Below, piece by piece: positions 47,085-57,504 of a stretch of DNA of 64,000 nt; positions within the stretch are counted from its first letter, which is position 1, and each line of letters begins with the position of its first letter. Made by a program: the position numbers and the translations under genes. The notes below the pieces were generated by a model. That model ran no database searches. It was given only the letters and a program-made list of their open reading frames with translations, and was not told the origin of the DNA. The stretch is from Isoetes taiwanensis (taxonomy: Eukaryota; Streptophyta; Lycopodiopsida; Isoetales; Isoetaceae), in the NCBI GenBank assembly GCA_021234155.1, contig JAJEKV010000012.1, positions 5,705,789 to 5,769,788 on the forward strand, read 5' to 3'.

Positions 47085-48950
47085 GTCCGTCCAAAACTTC
47101 ATGCCCAAGAACTTCTTTCCCAGACGGCGACGCTTGGAGCGCCATCAGCGACGTGAAGTTGTTCGTGATATGTATGGATCTCGCTTATGACATTGAGGGA
47201 GGCCACATTCTGGCCTAGGGCTCGGGCGCCACCCACCCTCGTGGTCATGTCTCGTCCCAAATTCCCCGCCTCAAGCGTGCAAACATTGCTCACAACCTCG
47301 GGCCACCTCATCACTATCGAGCCCTATCAGGCCTCAACCTTCTCAACCTTACTTTCATACCCCAAACATGCCTACATCCATCATTCTTCCGGCCATACCC
47401 TCTGCCTTCACAACCATCATCTCCCTCGGTGGGCGTGGATATCCACATGTCTCTTTTGCACCTCCCCAGAATTTCCCTTCCCCACCTTTTACCACCGCTT
47501 CTTCCCTGCTTACAACCTTACCGACCTCAAAACCAATGCTCGTGCACCTTCCGCACCTCTCCCCGCAGCCACCCCGGCCATCGTGGTCCTTCAGGCACCA
47601 TGCCACCACCAACTCCACCTCAATATAATCCCTATCCAGTTCCCCGTCCCAGCCAAGCACTTTCACCTCTACCTTCGTACCCTTTAAGTCGACTTATCCT
47701 ACCTTTGGCAACACGAAAGGCAAACCCTTAGACCAAAGTGCTCAGCCCACATGGAAGAATTTGAGGCTCGCTGTCCTAAATGGTCATGCGAACCTCAAAT
47801 GAAATTCCACATCTTTTCCACCACCCTCAAGGTGGCTCCCCTCATCAATGGCTCATGTCCAACAAAAGCCACCGAAACAAGATTGGTCGAAATGAGAACC
47901 GCTTTTCTTTCTCACTATGGGACCACGGATGATGATCAACTTCATCTCAAACAACTCAATGACCTTCAACAAGAGCCCACGGAGTTCCGCCAGGGGATTT
48001 TGCGTGATCGACTTCACATTCTCGCCCAAAAACTCAAGGAGTACCCAACCCAGAGCCGATCTTGGTCCGTTTCTCCAAGGAATTCCTCCAGCTATCCGAC
48101 TCATGACTAATACCTGGCGCCAAGACTTTGAGCAAAGCTATCGACCTTGTCAATCACTTTCCAATGTTTCCCCGGTATGCGTGGCTCTTCAGAGCTCCCT
48201 TTCATTCCCCCGCCATGGTTCCACAGATCGCTGTCCAACCTCAACACGCAAATCCGCTAGCCAAGCAGATCCGTGCCATATCTCGCAAATATCAAGGCCA
48301 CTTGGCGAATGAGTGCAACTCCACCAATGGCCCGCCCATTGTAAAGATGCAACATGTGCAATCATGCCACCTGAAGAGTGCACTCGCACTCATCCTACAC
48401 CTTTCCGCAACAAACCGGTTTATCAAGTGCAAACAACACCTCAAAGAACAATCGCAATATCAGCAGCCACCACAAAGAAGCGAACCCAATCAACTCTATC
48501 AGCAATGGGAGCAACAACGGGACCCAACACACGCCCTCCTTTTGACCCTTCTAAAGCTCGGTGTTATCACCGCCAAGAATGGGGTCACACCACCACGGCG
48601 TGTCCTCAACTTCCACAAGTTCAAAAAGCGCTTTCCCGCACCAATCGGACCACATCGGTCCGCCTCACGGCTTACTAACTCGATTGCCAACGGCAAACAA
48701 GGCCCACGCCCCGTTTCTTCTAAGCCACCTCGCTACCAAAGAATCACGCTTATCAACCAGCTCTCGCCAATCAACCTCGATGGATCAACAAGCACAGAAG
48801 AAATTTTTCGTGCTCTTAATCCTCCAAATTCACCACAAATTGGGTTGGTTTGGTTTCACGCTGCACTGTATGCCACGCCCTTTAACCATTATTCCTAATG
48901 GCACGCAACCTCGCTTTTGTAATCAACACCATTCCTCATGAAGAGGAAAA
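47085..48950 (+). pseudogene. Element B gag (unit B)
   Basis: A Pro/His-rich N-terminal part precedes the gag core: ETRLVEMRTAFLSHYG, DQLHLKQLNDLQQEP, LHILAQKLKEYPTQS and LSKAIDLVNHFPMF. A zinc-binding region follows with LANECNSTNGPP. The knuckle C-Y-H-R-Q-E-W-G-H-T-T-T-A-C is at 48562-48603. The Arg sits where a CCHC knuckle needs Cys; CAC-CGC would be CAC-TGC before a CTG-to-CCG change. LMPHVMPKVRQSILNLMQ begins the linker. Frames shift several times. Confidence 0.78.
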
Positions 48951-49369
48951 AAGGTTCACTTTGCACCTGACTTGAGAAACTCATGCCGCATGTCATGCCT
49001 AAAGTTCGCCAAAGCATTTTGAACCTCATGCAAGCCGCCAAGGCCGCGACGCTGGCTAATGTTCATGCCACCACCGAGCTCAACAACGACAAGATTCACC
49101 TTCCACATCTCAACCTCCACGCCTCGCACATATCCCAATATTGTCGCCGAGGTTGACCTACTCAAAGAAGTTGCCGCTTCACACCACGCGCACTCCTCGC
49201 ACCTGTGGATCCAGCAGATCCTTTTTCTCATGTGCCTCGAACTCCAAGAGGAGCTAGCAAAAAAATCAAAATTCCCTTAAGTTTGGCAACAATTTTGAAA
49301 CTCGTCCCGCCTCAAGGACCGCTTACCACTCCCAACTATTTTGGTTGGGGCTGTTGCTTACCCTCTACA

Positions 49370-49820
49370 CCCACGGTACATGCCACGGTGGGCAATCAAC
49401 AAGTCAATCATGTTCAAATTGACGAGGTAGCGCCGATCAATCTCATCACGGATAAACTCCGCAAACAAATGGGCATCAAACAACTCTATCGTGCCCCATA
49501 TGACATCAAATTGGCTAATGGCCATATCACGCGACCTCAAGGTGTCACGCCTCTTCTTCACATCAACATTGGTGATCTCCGATTCCCCTTGGAATTTGGT
49601 GTTTGGAAGGCCGAGAAGATCCAGGTGATTATGAAATGTTGGTCGGCAGACCTTTTCTCCGCCAGGCCAAGAGTATCCATTACTGGGCCACGGATCAGTT
49701 AGTCATCACCGATGGTCACCTCAATGCCACCATGGACTTGGAAACAGGCAAGATCATTTCCGCTGACCATGCCGAACCCTCTCTCCGGAATACGCATTCT
49801 CGAGGACGCCTGTAATATCT
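49370..49820 (+). pseudogene. Element B aspartic protease (unit B)
   Basis: HVQIDEVAPINLITDKLRKQ is the active-site region (unit A reads DGDSAVNLIT). QLYRAPYDIKLANGHIT, LLHINIGDLRFPLEFGVW and YEMLVGRPFLRQAKSIHYWA follow, ending with LNATMDLETGKIISADHAE. This is a retropepsin-like domain of the DGGS type. Confidence 0.78.
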
Positions 49821-50329
49821 ATCATGTTCAGCTCCACCGCGAAATCCGCTCACATCCTACCCCAATATGCTGATCCTTGGGGAGAAATGACTTTGATCGT
49901 GACCAGGTTGTGGCTGCTTTGCTTGACCCTTACCCGCTCCTTGCAATCGAATCCAACGTGTTGATCACTTTTCGATCTGTCGAACCTCCCCGCAGCCTCC
50001 CCGAGATGTACACGCCGCCATGAAGCAACCTCCGCTTGATGAAACTCAAAGAACCTCTTTTTCACCACGCAGAGTGCCACGCATCCCGCCATGTTACAAC
50101 CTCCCCGCTCATATTGTCCAAGACATGGAAGTTATCCCACATATTCGTGACTCGGTCGAGATTGTGGACGCCGGCAACAATCACCGTCCGCATTGATTGC
50201 AAATCTTCCGACACCCTATCGCCACAGGGCCGCCACGCCTTCAAAAAGTTCAAACACATTTTCGCCGAGCTACAGAGACCTTCGGGAATCAACAAAACCT
50301 TGGGGAACTCACCATTCCTACCGATGCAC
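49821..50329 (+). other. Protease-RT spacer of element B
   Basis: This low-conservation linker ends with a block, GRHAFKKFKHIFAELQRPSG, that leads into the RT palm (LNPTTADR). No separate domain is recognised. Confidence 0.5.
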
Positions 50330-50905
50330 GCCCCGTATAGCAACGACAAGACATCGCTCAACCCCACTACCGCGGATCGCGGCCAAGGCGAAATTGACAA
50401 ACTCCTTTGCCGCAGTTTGATCTATGAGGTCAAACATTCTCAATGGGTGAGCCCCATCGCCATTGCACTCAAACACAATGGTAAGATCCGCGTTTGCGGG
50501 ACTACCGAAAACTCAATCAAAGCCACGGAGCGCGATCATTTTCCACTTCCCTTCACGCACTGTGTTCGAAGAGGTTGCCGGACATGAGATGTACTCCTTC
50601 ATGGATGGTTTTTTCGCTACAATCAGATCTCAATCAAAGAATCTGATCAACTCAAGACTACTTTCACCACCCCGCGGGGCACTTTTGCCTACAAGGTGGT
50701 TCCTTTTGGATTATCAAACTTTCCATCCACGCTTCAACGCATCATGCTCTCGCCATGATTTTATGAAGGAAAATCCCTTCTTACAAATTTTTCAAGATGA
50801 CTTCTCTCGCCTACAGTTCCATGGCTGACCATTTGATAAATTGGAACTCGCCTTTTCAGAAATGTGATGAGTCCCAGATTAGTCTCAATCCAGAAATGCA
50901 CCTTT
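50330..50905 (+). pseudogene. Element B reverse transcriptase (unit B)
   Basis: SLIYEVKHSQWVSPIAIALK, ERDHFPLPFTHCV and MYSFMDGFFATI come first. FAYKVVPFGLSNFPSTLQR-like sequence and FLQIFQDDFS follow, in the order typical of Ty3/gypsy. The catalytic tetrad is F-Q-D-D (about 50789-50800), with both aspartates kept. Several frame shifts are present. Confidence 0.85.
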
Positions 50906-51600
50906 TAGGCCACTTCGTGTGTTCTCGTTAGGACACGTGAGTCGAAGAAAGCGTATCACCACCGGATCCCGCCAAAATCGGGCTTGTGTGCTCAAGGCTC
51001 AAGCACCAGCCAATATCAAGGAGACACGCTCTTTCCTGGGTAAGGTCAATTATTACTCTACCTTCATTCCTGGACTTCAGCCATTGCAGATCCCATTCAT
51101 AAACTCACGGGTGATGAATCCACCTGGGCTTGGAATTCCCAGCAGATGCTTTGCTTTCAAATGCTTGAAGCTCTTGCTTACTCAGCCCCCGGTTCTTGTT
51201 CCTCCTCAATGGGACAAGCCCTTTCACGCCCATGTAGATGTCTCTAGGCGTTTGCTATTGAGCTGTTCTTTCTCAAAAATATGATGCGCATTAATCGACA
51301 AACCAAACAGATATACGCCAAAGAAACTCAATTCTGGCGAAAGCAACTACTCCGCCACAAAGCGTGAAGCCTTGGGTTTAATTTTTCAGGTCCAACGCCT
51401 CCGCCACTATCTTTTGGGCGGTCCAGATCAAATTCTTTGTTGACCACCAAGCACTTCTTTATTTGATCAACAAATCCACGCCCACGGGCCGCATTGCTCG
51501 TTGGGTCCTCCTTCTGCAAGAATTTGCACCTTTTGAAATTGTTCACAAGGCAGGCAAATCTCATGTTGTCCCGGATTATCTTTCACGCATCCACACAGAT
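50906..51600 (+). pseudogene. Element B RT connection and RNase H
   Basis: NIKETRSFLGKVNYYSTFIP, PPQWDKPFHAHVDVS and FFVDHQALLYLINKSTP mark the connection and RNase H. ARWVLLLQEFAPFEIVHKAG and SHVVPDYLSRIHTDD end the domain. The last blocks are in one frame (51463-51696), and earlier ones are shifted. Confidence 0.85.
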
Positions 51601-51759
51601 GATCCTCCACCGAGTCTCGACGCCTTTCCCCGATGCTCAACTCTTTTCTCGTCACGGCAACACCACATTCTCCTCATAGGCGCTCTTCCACCGTGAGGAC
51701 GCCACGCCTCTCAAGCCAAGCGACAATCCCGACGACATCAATTTCTCCGCGGAGGTCCG

Positions 51760-52979
51760 TGGACTACACCATGGTTGCAGCCATCTTTACAAAAGGGTAA
51801 GGATACCGGCCCTTCGACGATGTGTTCTCCCTCATGAGGTCCCGTGATATTGTTCGAGAAGCCCATGAAGGGCTCCTTCGGTGGTCATTTTCATGGTGAC
51901 ACCACGCACGCAAAAATCCTTCTTGCTGGTTTATTTTTGGCCCACGCTCTTCAAAGACGCCATGCCCACCCCCATGCGTGTGATGCTTGCCGGTGTGGGG
52001 CCCCCACGCCCGCGTGATGCTCTTCCCTTTTGACGCCGGCCGCCACGCCTACTTCCCTTCAAAGAAATGGGGAATGGATTTTGTGGGACCCATCGATCCT
52101 CCCCGCTGCACCCGCGTGCCCGCTACATTCTGTTCTCACCGACTATGCTACCAAATGGGCGGAAGCTTGCGACTTCCGCACAACACCGCGGCAAGCACGC
52201 CCAAGGTCATCTATCAACAAATCATCACACGATTCGGCCCCTTTACCTGAGCTGGTCGATCGTGGTGTCCATTTTATCAATCATACCATCAAGGAGCCGA
52301 CGGATTATCTACCGATACATCATCACAAGAGCACACCTTACTATCCTCGGGGAACGGTTTTGGCTGAAAGCACCAACAAAACTCGGTCACCATTCTCAAG
52401 AAAATTTGTGACGCTTCTCGCGACCGACCGGCAAAACAAACTTCCTACTCGTTCTTTGGGCTTACAATACTTGTTTCAAAAATCGCCATCGGTCACACTC
52501 CTTTCAAATTGGTTTATGGTCAAGAAGCTCTCATGCCTTTTGAGTACATTCTCCCAACTCTCCGTTTTCAACTAGCTACAGCCCATAATCCGCCTGCTGC
52601 ACTCAAAGAAAGGGTTTATCAATTGGAACAGTTGGATGAACTTAGAAGGGATGCTTATATTCGTGTTCTTCATGGACAACAGTTGCAAAAATCCTTACAT
52701 GATAAACATCTGAAGACAAAAACATTCAAAGAAGGAGATTTGGTTCTTCTTTATGATTCTCGGTACAAAAATTTTCCGGATAAGCTTCAGTTTCGATGGC
52801 TTGGCCCTTATCGAATTGTTCAAGTGGTGCAACCCAGCGTTTTTCAGTTGGCTGAGTTTGATGGAACTCCATTACCTACACTGGTTAATGGCTTTCGCCT
52901 CAAAACATTTCATACCACAGAAAGTGAAACTCAACAAACAGATGTTGTTCCAGACACAAACACAACAGATAGTGACTAA
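51760..52979 (+). pseudogene. Element B integrase
   Basis: A garbled N-terminal zinc region precedes KWGMDFVGPIDPP (first Asp, about 52066-52100). LVDRGVHFINHTIKE (second Asp, about 52253) and LAESTNKT (Glu, about 52363) follow. The C-terminal 156 codons (52509-52979) are fully open: ALMPFEYILPTLRFQL, DKHLKTKTFKEGDLVLLYD, FRWLGPYRIVQVVQP, GTPLPTLVNGFRLKTFH, then a Thr/Asp-rich tail and stop. There is no chromodomain, unlike E. Confidence 0.88.
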
Positions 52980-53117
52980 ACCAGCGGCATATTTATATTA
53001 TAGGTGGAATTTTTTACAAAATGTGGGCAACGCCCAGCTATTTCCGCTATGGGCACTGCCCTATATACAAAAACGGGCTCAGAGCCCTATCTACTAAGTC
53101 CTAAGAAGAAAAACCCT

Positions 53118-53384
53118 CTACTCCGGGTTAGGAGCAGAGGTGATACGCAGGATGTGGTAGAGATTATGCTCCGGGTCCCAGCGAAGGTGCAGAATCACCT
53201 CCATCCCGTTGGTCTTAGGATCGAGATGCTCAGCCATCCCGGCACACCACCCGTCCATCGCCATGCCACGGTTGTGGCAACGCCAGAGGTCCAGACAATC
53301 CATCTTGCAGGTAATCCACTCCAAACAGTTTGAAGGCATAGTGCAGTGATCATGCAAACCAGCCGCAGACATACTGAGCGCCAT
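53118..53384 (-). CDS. Antisense ORF (aORF) of element B
   Basis: An 88-codon ORF runs against the element, starting at the ATG at 53384 (MALSMSAAGLHDHCTMPSNC). Its core is EWITCKMDCLDLWRCHNRG and MAMDGWCAGMAEHLDPKTNG, ending HILRITSAPNPE. The core is conserved in element C at the same position and strand, which supports coding function. A TATA box (TATATAAG, 53414-53421) stands 30 bp upstream, so transcription would start very near this ATG or an internal ATG is used. The protein is rich in His, Met, Cys and Trp. Antisense ORFs downstream of pol are known in plant Tat-type elements; I do not recognise this family. Confidence 0.6.
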   Translation of the reverse strand: MALSMSAAGLHDHCTMPSNCLEWITCKMDCLDLWRCHNRGMAMDGWCAGMAEHLDPKTNGMEVILHLRWDPEHNLYHILRITSAPNPE

Positions 53385-53439
53385 CGGATGTCTTCGCTTC
53401 ACTCCCGGTTCGTCTTATATAGCCAACCGAGGAACTCCT

Positions 53440-53928
53440 TGTCGACGTGGACCAATCAAAAAATAAAAAAATAAAAAAAATCGCCAACGTGTTTGCAATG
53501 CAAGGCTGTTTCTAAAATGAGAATCTTTTCTCCCGCCGCATATCTAGCCATGGTACCTTCTGACACATTCGTTTTAATGATATCCCACTTTGAGTTGCCA
53601 GCATTAAATACCATTTCTTCTTTTCACGCCCGTCAACCATTAATGTGCGTCCTTTTGCCACCTGTCACATCCGATCATTCTCTCACGTCTCATCTCCACC
53701 GTTCCTTGCTTCTCCCTTTACTGTTTGGGGACTTAGCCAAAATTTTGCCTTTCAATCGCCTCCTTAGCATCTATCGCCACCTGGCATCATCAACGGGTGC
53801 AGTTTCGCCCTCATCATGCCCCTTCGCCTCCATTTGCGCGCCCTAAACCTTTTCGTCTCTCTGCGCCTTCGTCCTCCGTTCTCCGGCTCTCGCCTTTGCA
53901 TCACCATTATTTTTTCCGGCTCTTTGCC
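53440..53928. other. Spacer between aORF and X1 of element B
   Basis: It would hold the promoter of the antisense ORF and the leader of the sense ORFs. A plus-strand frame is open at 53493-53846 but has no recognised motif. A-rich tracts lie at 53459-53480. Confidence 0.4.
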
Positions 53929-54620
53929 ATGGCTGCACCAAAATTTCCTACACTTCAAGCCATCTTTGCTCCCGGAACCGGCTCTTTTTTTTAAGTCGAT
54001 TATCCTTCTTGACGCCCACTTTTCGTGAAGCACTTGTTGGCCCAAATCGTTGAAGTCGCGGAACGCCGTGGAAGCTTTCTGCATTCTCACAAATGGAACT
54101 CCCCGGCTCCAAATCCGCACCAATTGAAGCCATTCATCGGCACATCGCCAACATCCCTTTAATGGATACGCCATTCCTCGATGGCACCACCATTTTGCTG
54201 ACCCAAAGACCTTATTTCGAGGTATTCCATATTCCTTTGCAAACCCCTTGTTTATCTTGGGCTGCCTTTACTATCTCGATGTCACCGAAGTTTGGTGCTC
54301 CCGCTTATCAAGCGAACATGCATCGCCTCGACAAATATTGACAAGACCCATGAAACTTTTGTTAAGTTTACGTGGCGAAAAGTTCCTTGGGTATTCTATC
54401 AAGAACACCCATATCAATAAGCCTTTCTATAATTTGGTGATCAACGCTATCCGGCCCAACCACCACATTGATTGGCCCCTCTTCTATCTCCGGTCGATTA
54501 GGGCTGCCCCTCTTCTATCTCCTCAAGTCTCGGTGGGTGGCCATCTTCAAGCCATCATCCGTCATTACTTTCCTCCAACACCTCCTAATTCTCATGATTC
54601 CAAACAAACTCACCAAGTTG
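53929..54620 (+). pseudogene. Element B extra sense ORF X1
   Basis: It begins with MAAPKFPTLQAIFAPGTGSF and continues in shifted frames. LLAQIVEVAERRGSF, MDTPFLDGTTILLTQRPYF, KFLGYSIKNTHINKPFYNLV and DWPLFYLRSI are the main blocks. The FLGYS-x-KNT-x-IN segment and DG-x-x-ILL are shared with element C. Similarity to the putative plant transposon protein domain of Athila/Ogre-type elements is possible but unproven. Breaks lie near the T run at 53986-53994 and at about 54340. Confidence 0.45.
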
Positions 54621-54720
54621 GCACTTCACGCCCTTCTTCTTACGGTCATGTCAACCTTCAAAGACACGCATGTCACCTCCTCCTCCTCCTCTACGAAAAA
54701 CCAAGCACTCTAGTTCTCAC

Positions 54721-56897
54721 CATGTCTCCCAAACGTCACAAACAAGGCAACAACAGGGCTCCACCACCTCCGCGACCCTCGCCCGAATTGTTGTATCAAT
54801 ATCGGCGGGATGTTCAAGCCGCTTTGCTCTCAAGTTACAAGAATCCCGTGAAGCTCTCATGAATGGGGTTCAAACGCCCTGGAGGCCTCGGGACGCGTTC
54901 ACCGCGACCTTCAAGCTGCTACCACGCAAGTTCATACTGAGACCCAGCTTCAAGACAAGCACGAGGTTTTTACAGGGCGTGGAGGATCTCAAAGCTGCCC
55001 AAAAATCGTAGAATAGTCTCCGCTTGCCGATCAGCGTGCTCAATTGCGCACCACCATTCAGAATTATTGAGCAGTCAAGGCAAGAGAGACTCTCTTGGTT
55101 GACAAGGATAAAGACATTGCCAAACTGGACACGCCAGATACAGAACTCTCTCGAAATTACAACACTCAAGCCCAAGACCTTACAACGCGTGACGCTCAAA
55201 TTGCCTCTTTGATACCAAATTTTCCACGCACTACCTCTCGACACATCCCTCCAAGATCAGCTTACGGAGGTTCAGAAACAGAAAATTCTTGATGACGCCG
55301 AGATTGCCGTGCTTCGACTCAATGTTCCTGGGCAATCCTCCTCACATGCCACGACTTCTCGGAAACGGGTCCGTGACCCGACCACGCTTCGTTAGAAAAG
55401 AAGCACCGATCCGCGACCTCGAACAACAAAAAGAAGCTATTCACCTGGCGATGAGGCTCGCACCAAACTTGAAGGCTATGTTACCATTGCTCTCAACCTG
55501 CCTTTGTTGACTTCCCTATTCCTTCCAATTATCACGGATTATGTGGTTGCCCGCCGCCACCTCTTTCTTCCGGGTGGCATACCGCGGATGGTCCCGTTGA
55601 TGTTCCCCTGCAAGACTACAGATTTTCTTCGGATCCGCCGCACCTTTCATTTGAAGACAAAGGTTTATTCTCATGCCCTTTTAGTCTTTGATCTCATTCA
55701 TTCGTGGACGATCCGGATATGATCACCTTCAGAGTTGTTCAGCCAATGGCGTACATTTTTCATGATTTCTATCTGGCTGATACACAGGACAAATTTCGAG
55801 ATGGGCCACATCAGAACTTTCAGGGTGATCCCACACTTCAATGGTTGCTTTTGGATAACAACCCCTATCTGTCTGATCATGATCAGACACATGCTCTTCA
55901 TCAAGAGTACATGCCTGAGCTTGCTCATCATTTGCCTCTCGGCAAAGTCAAGCGCCACCTTGGATAAGGAAGTATCTGGGACATCCCGAGGATCTTCCCT
56001 TTGCACAAGTTTATATGCAGCACCTGGCTGGTTACAATCAACTGCGTGCTCTTCTGGATAGCAAGACAGTCCCCACGGGTTGGGATAGCCCTCCTGTAAA
56101 CTCTCAGCTCCCTGCTTCTGTTTGGGACCATTGGTGCAAAGCTCTTGATCCGGCCCTTGTCCGTGAATTCAGGGAGCAAGCTCAGCAGCCCACGCCCACG
56201 GGCATGGTCCCCTCTCCCTATGCTTCCCTGGGTGTCCCTCCACGCCCCAGGTTCCTCACCTCTGATTGGCGTCTCCCCTTTTGGACCAAGGTCATGGATG
56301 GCCATCTGGATGGACTCAGCCTCAGATCTCGACCCGATCTCCTTGGGATCCCCCGTTTTGTTCGCCCGCTCAATTGGGAGGATGGTGCCACCCTTGATAA
56401 CACTACAAATTGGATCTATATTGCCAATGAGCGTGGTTGGCAACGCCCTGCTGATGCTCTTCATGGTCTTGACACCTTCTTGCAGAATGCCGCCACCTCA
56501 CCAGATCCTTCAGTCCACCGCCAAGCTGGTTTCTGTGCTGCTCTCAAATGCATCCTGGTAAGCTCTTTAAATTGGCAGCGTCCCATCTTTCACTGCAATC
56601 CGAATGCCAGCGTCAGTGCCTTCGGTCTCCAGACCTGCCTACTCATGGAGTGCCAGTTTGTTTCTTCTGAAGCCCATGCTGCCCTTGAAGATATGGTGCG
56701 CTCTCATTTTCTCATTGATGTTGATCCTGCCCTTGGCCTCAACACTCCTCCTGCTCTTCAAATACGCCAGGATCTCATTGGCACTTACCATAATGGTGCT
56801 CGTCCTCACTCCCGTGAGGATCACTTTCGACCGATGGCTTCAGCCCTCGAAACACTTCCTCCTTTTCTTCACCACGAGTGTGTCGTTTGGTGGGGAG
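54721..56897 (+). pseudogene. Element B extra sense ORF X2 (coiled coil plus conserved C-terminal module)
   Basis: It starts with a basic N-terminus (MSPKRHKQGNNRAPPPPRPS). A heptad-like region follows at about 54990-55250 (LTTRDAQIASL, VDKDKDIAKLDTPDTELS). An open block, MITFRVVQPMAYIFHDFYLA, begins near 55722. From 56015 a 364-codon frame is open, with ASVWDHWCKALDPALVREFR, DATLDN-like TLDNTTNWIYIANERGW, LDTFLQNAATSPDPS and HCNPNASVSAFGLQTCLL, and it crosses the polypurine tract into the LTR. The C-terminal module aligns with element C. One frame shift (near 55967) separates the last two blocks. Its function is unknown; a structural or envelope-like role is speculative and no membrane segment is evident. 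Confidence 0.55.
56889..56897 (+). other. Polypurine tract of B
   Basis: GGTGGGGAG immediately precedes the 3' LTR and overlaps the end of the X2 reading frame. Confidence 0.75.
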
Positions 56898-57499
56898 TGT
56901 TAGTCCCAGGCCTCTGGAACAGGACTATTCATGCATCTGACGGACCAGGTCAAGAACAAGGATCCACGCAGTCGATACGGGTCAGCCATCAAAGGCTCGG
57001 CCGAGAAGACCAAGCGGACCACGCAAATAAAGCAAAAGCGTCCCACAACAAGAGGCGCCGCAGACAAGTGATCGGCCCCGTCCGCCCCCTCATCGGCGTC
57101 CAGGCGTGATTCTAGGCACTTCAAGAGGCACCGCCAAAGATTCCTTCACGAATCAGGGCCTCCTTCCGTGAGTCGGCACCCAGATCGGTCGAGGTGTCTA
57201 TATTGGGCCAAAGGCCATTGTACTATATATATGAGTAGAGCTAGCACATGAGTTTTTAGATGAGTTTTGAGTCTTGTCTCACTTCAGTTTTCTCTCGATT
57301 GTGAGAGCTCATGTATGTTCATCATTGATATCAAGGAAGCTTATCATTTTCCTCTCATTATTCTCTTTTGTTCTGTTTTCTTCTTCTTGTTCTCTTCTTG
57401 CAAATCCCGCGTGACATAGTCTCCCGGATTCTCCTGTTAGATCCTCGGGTCCTCACAGAGGGCTGTCTTGCAGGAGTTCCCGAACCCAGACCCCAAACA
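56898..57499 (+). repeat. 3' LTR of element B
   Basis: It starts TGTTAGTCCCAGGCC and ends ACCCCAAACA, followed by GTCGA. It closely matches the 5' LTRs, with the differences mostly short changes at CAG/CTG/CCG sites in the first 250 bp. Confidence 0.92.
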
Positions 57500-57504
57500 G
57501 TCGA

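Larger units (their letters stand above)
38293..50895. repeat. Duplication unit B
   Basis: This is the uninterrupted counterpart of unit A, in the same orientation. It contains the LINE-like tail, LINE-2 5' part, E from its 5' LTR to the integrase core, D left part, and B up to the RT. Beyond 50895 the B element continues normally here, whereas unit A switches to element F. Confidence 0.9.
46430..57499 (+). mobile_element. Element B: complete 11-kb LTR retrotransposon with extra ORFs
   Basis: LTRs of 603 and 602 bp bound it, with a perfect GTCGA target duplication (46425-46429 and 57500-57504). The order is gag, protease, RT, RNase H, integrase, then 3.9 kb with an antisense ORF, sense ORFs X1 and X2, polypurine tract and 3' LTR. 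The TGGCGCC-type primer site, DGGSA-type protease, HHxxW-less integrase C-terminus without a chromodomain and downstream ORFs put it near the Tat/Athila side of Ty3/gypsy; exact lineage is open. Confidence 0.92.

Noticed and set aside
56015-57109. 364-codon ORF as a host gene
   Set aside because: Its C-terminus enters the LTR, its upstream part continues X2 in another frame, and it has a homologue in the same place in element C, so it is element-encoded.
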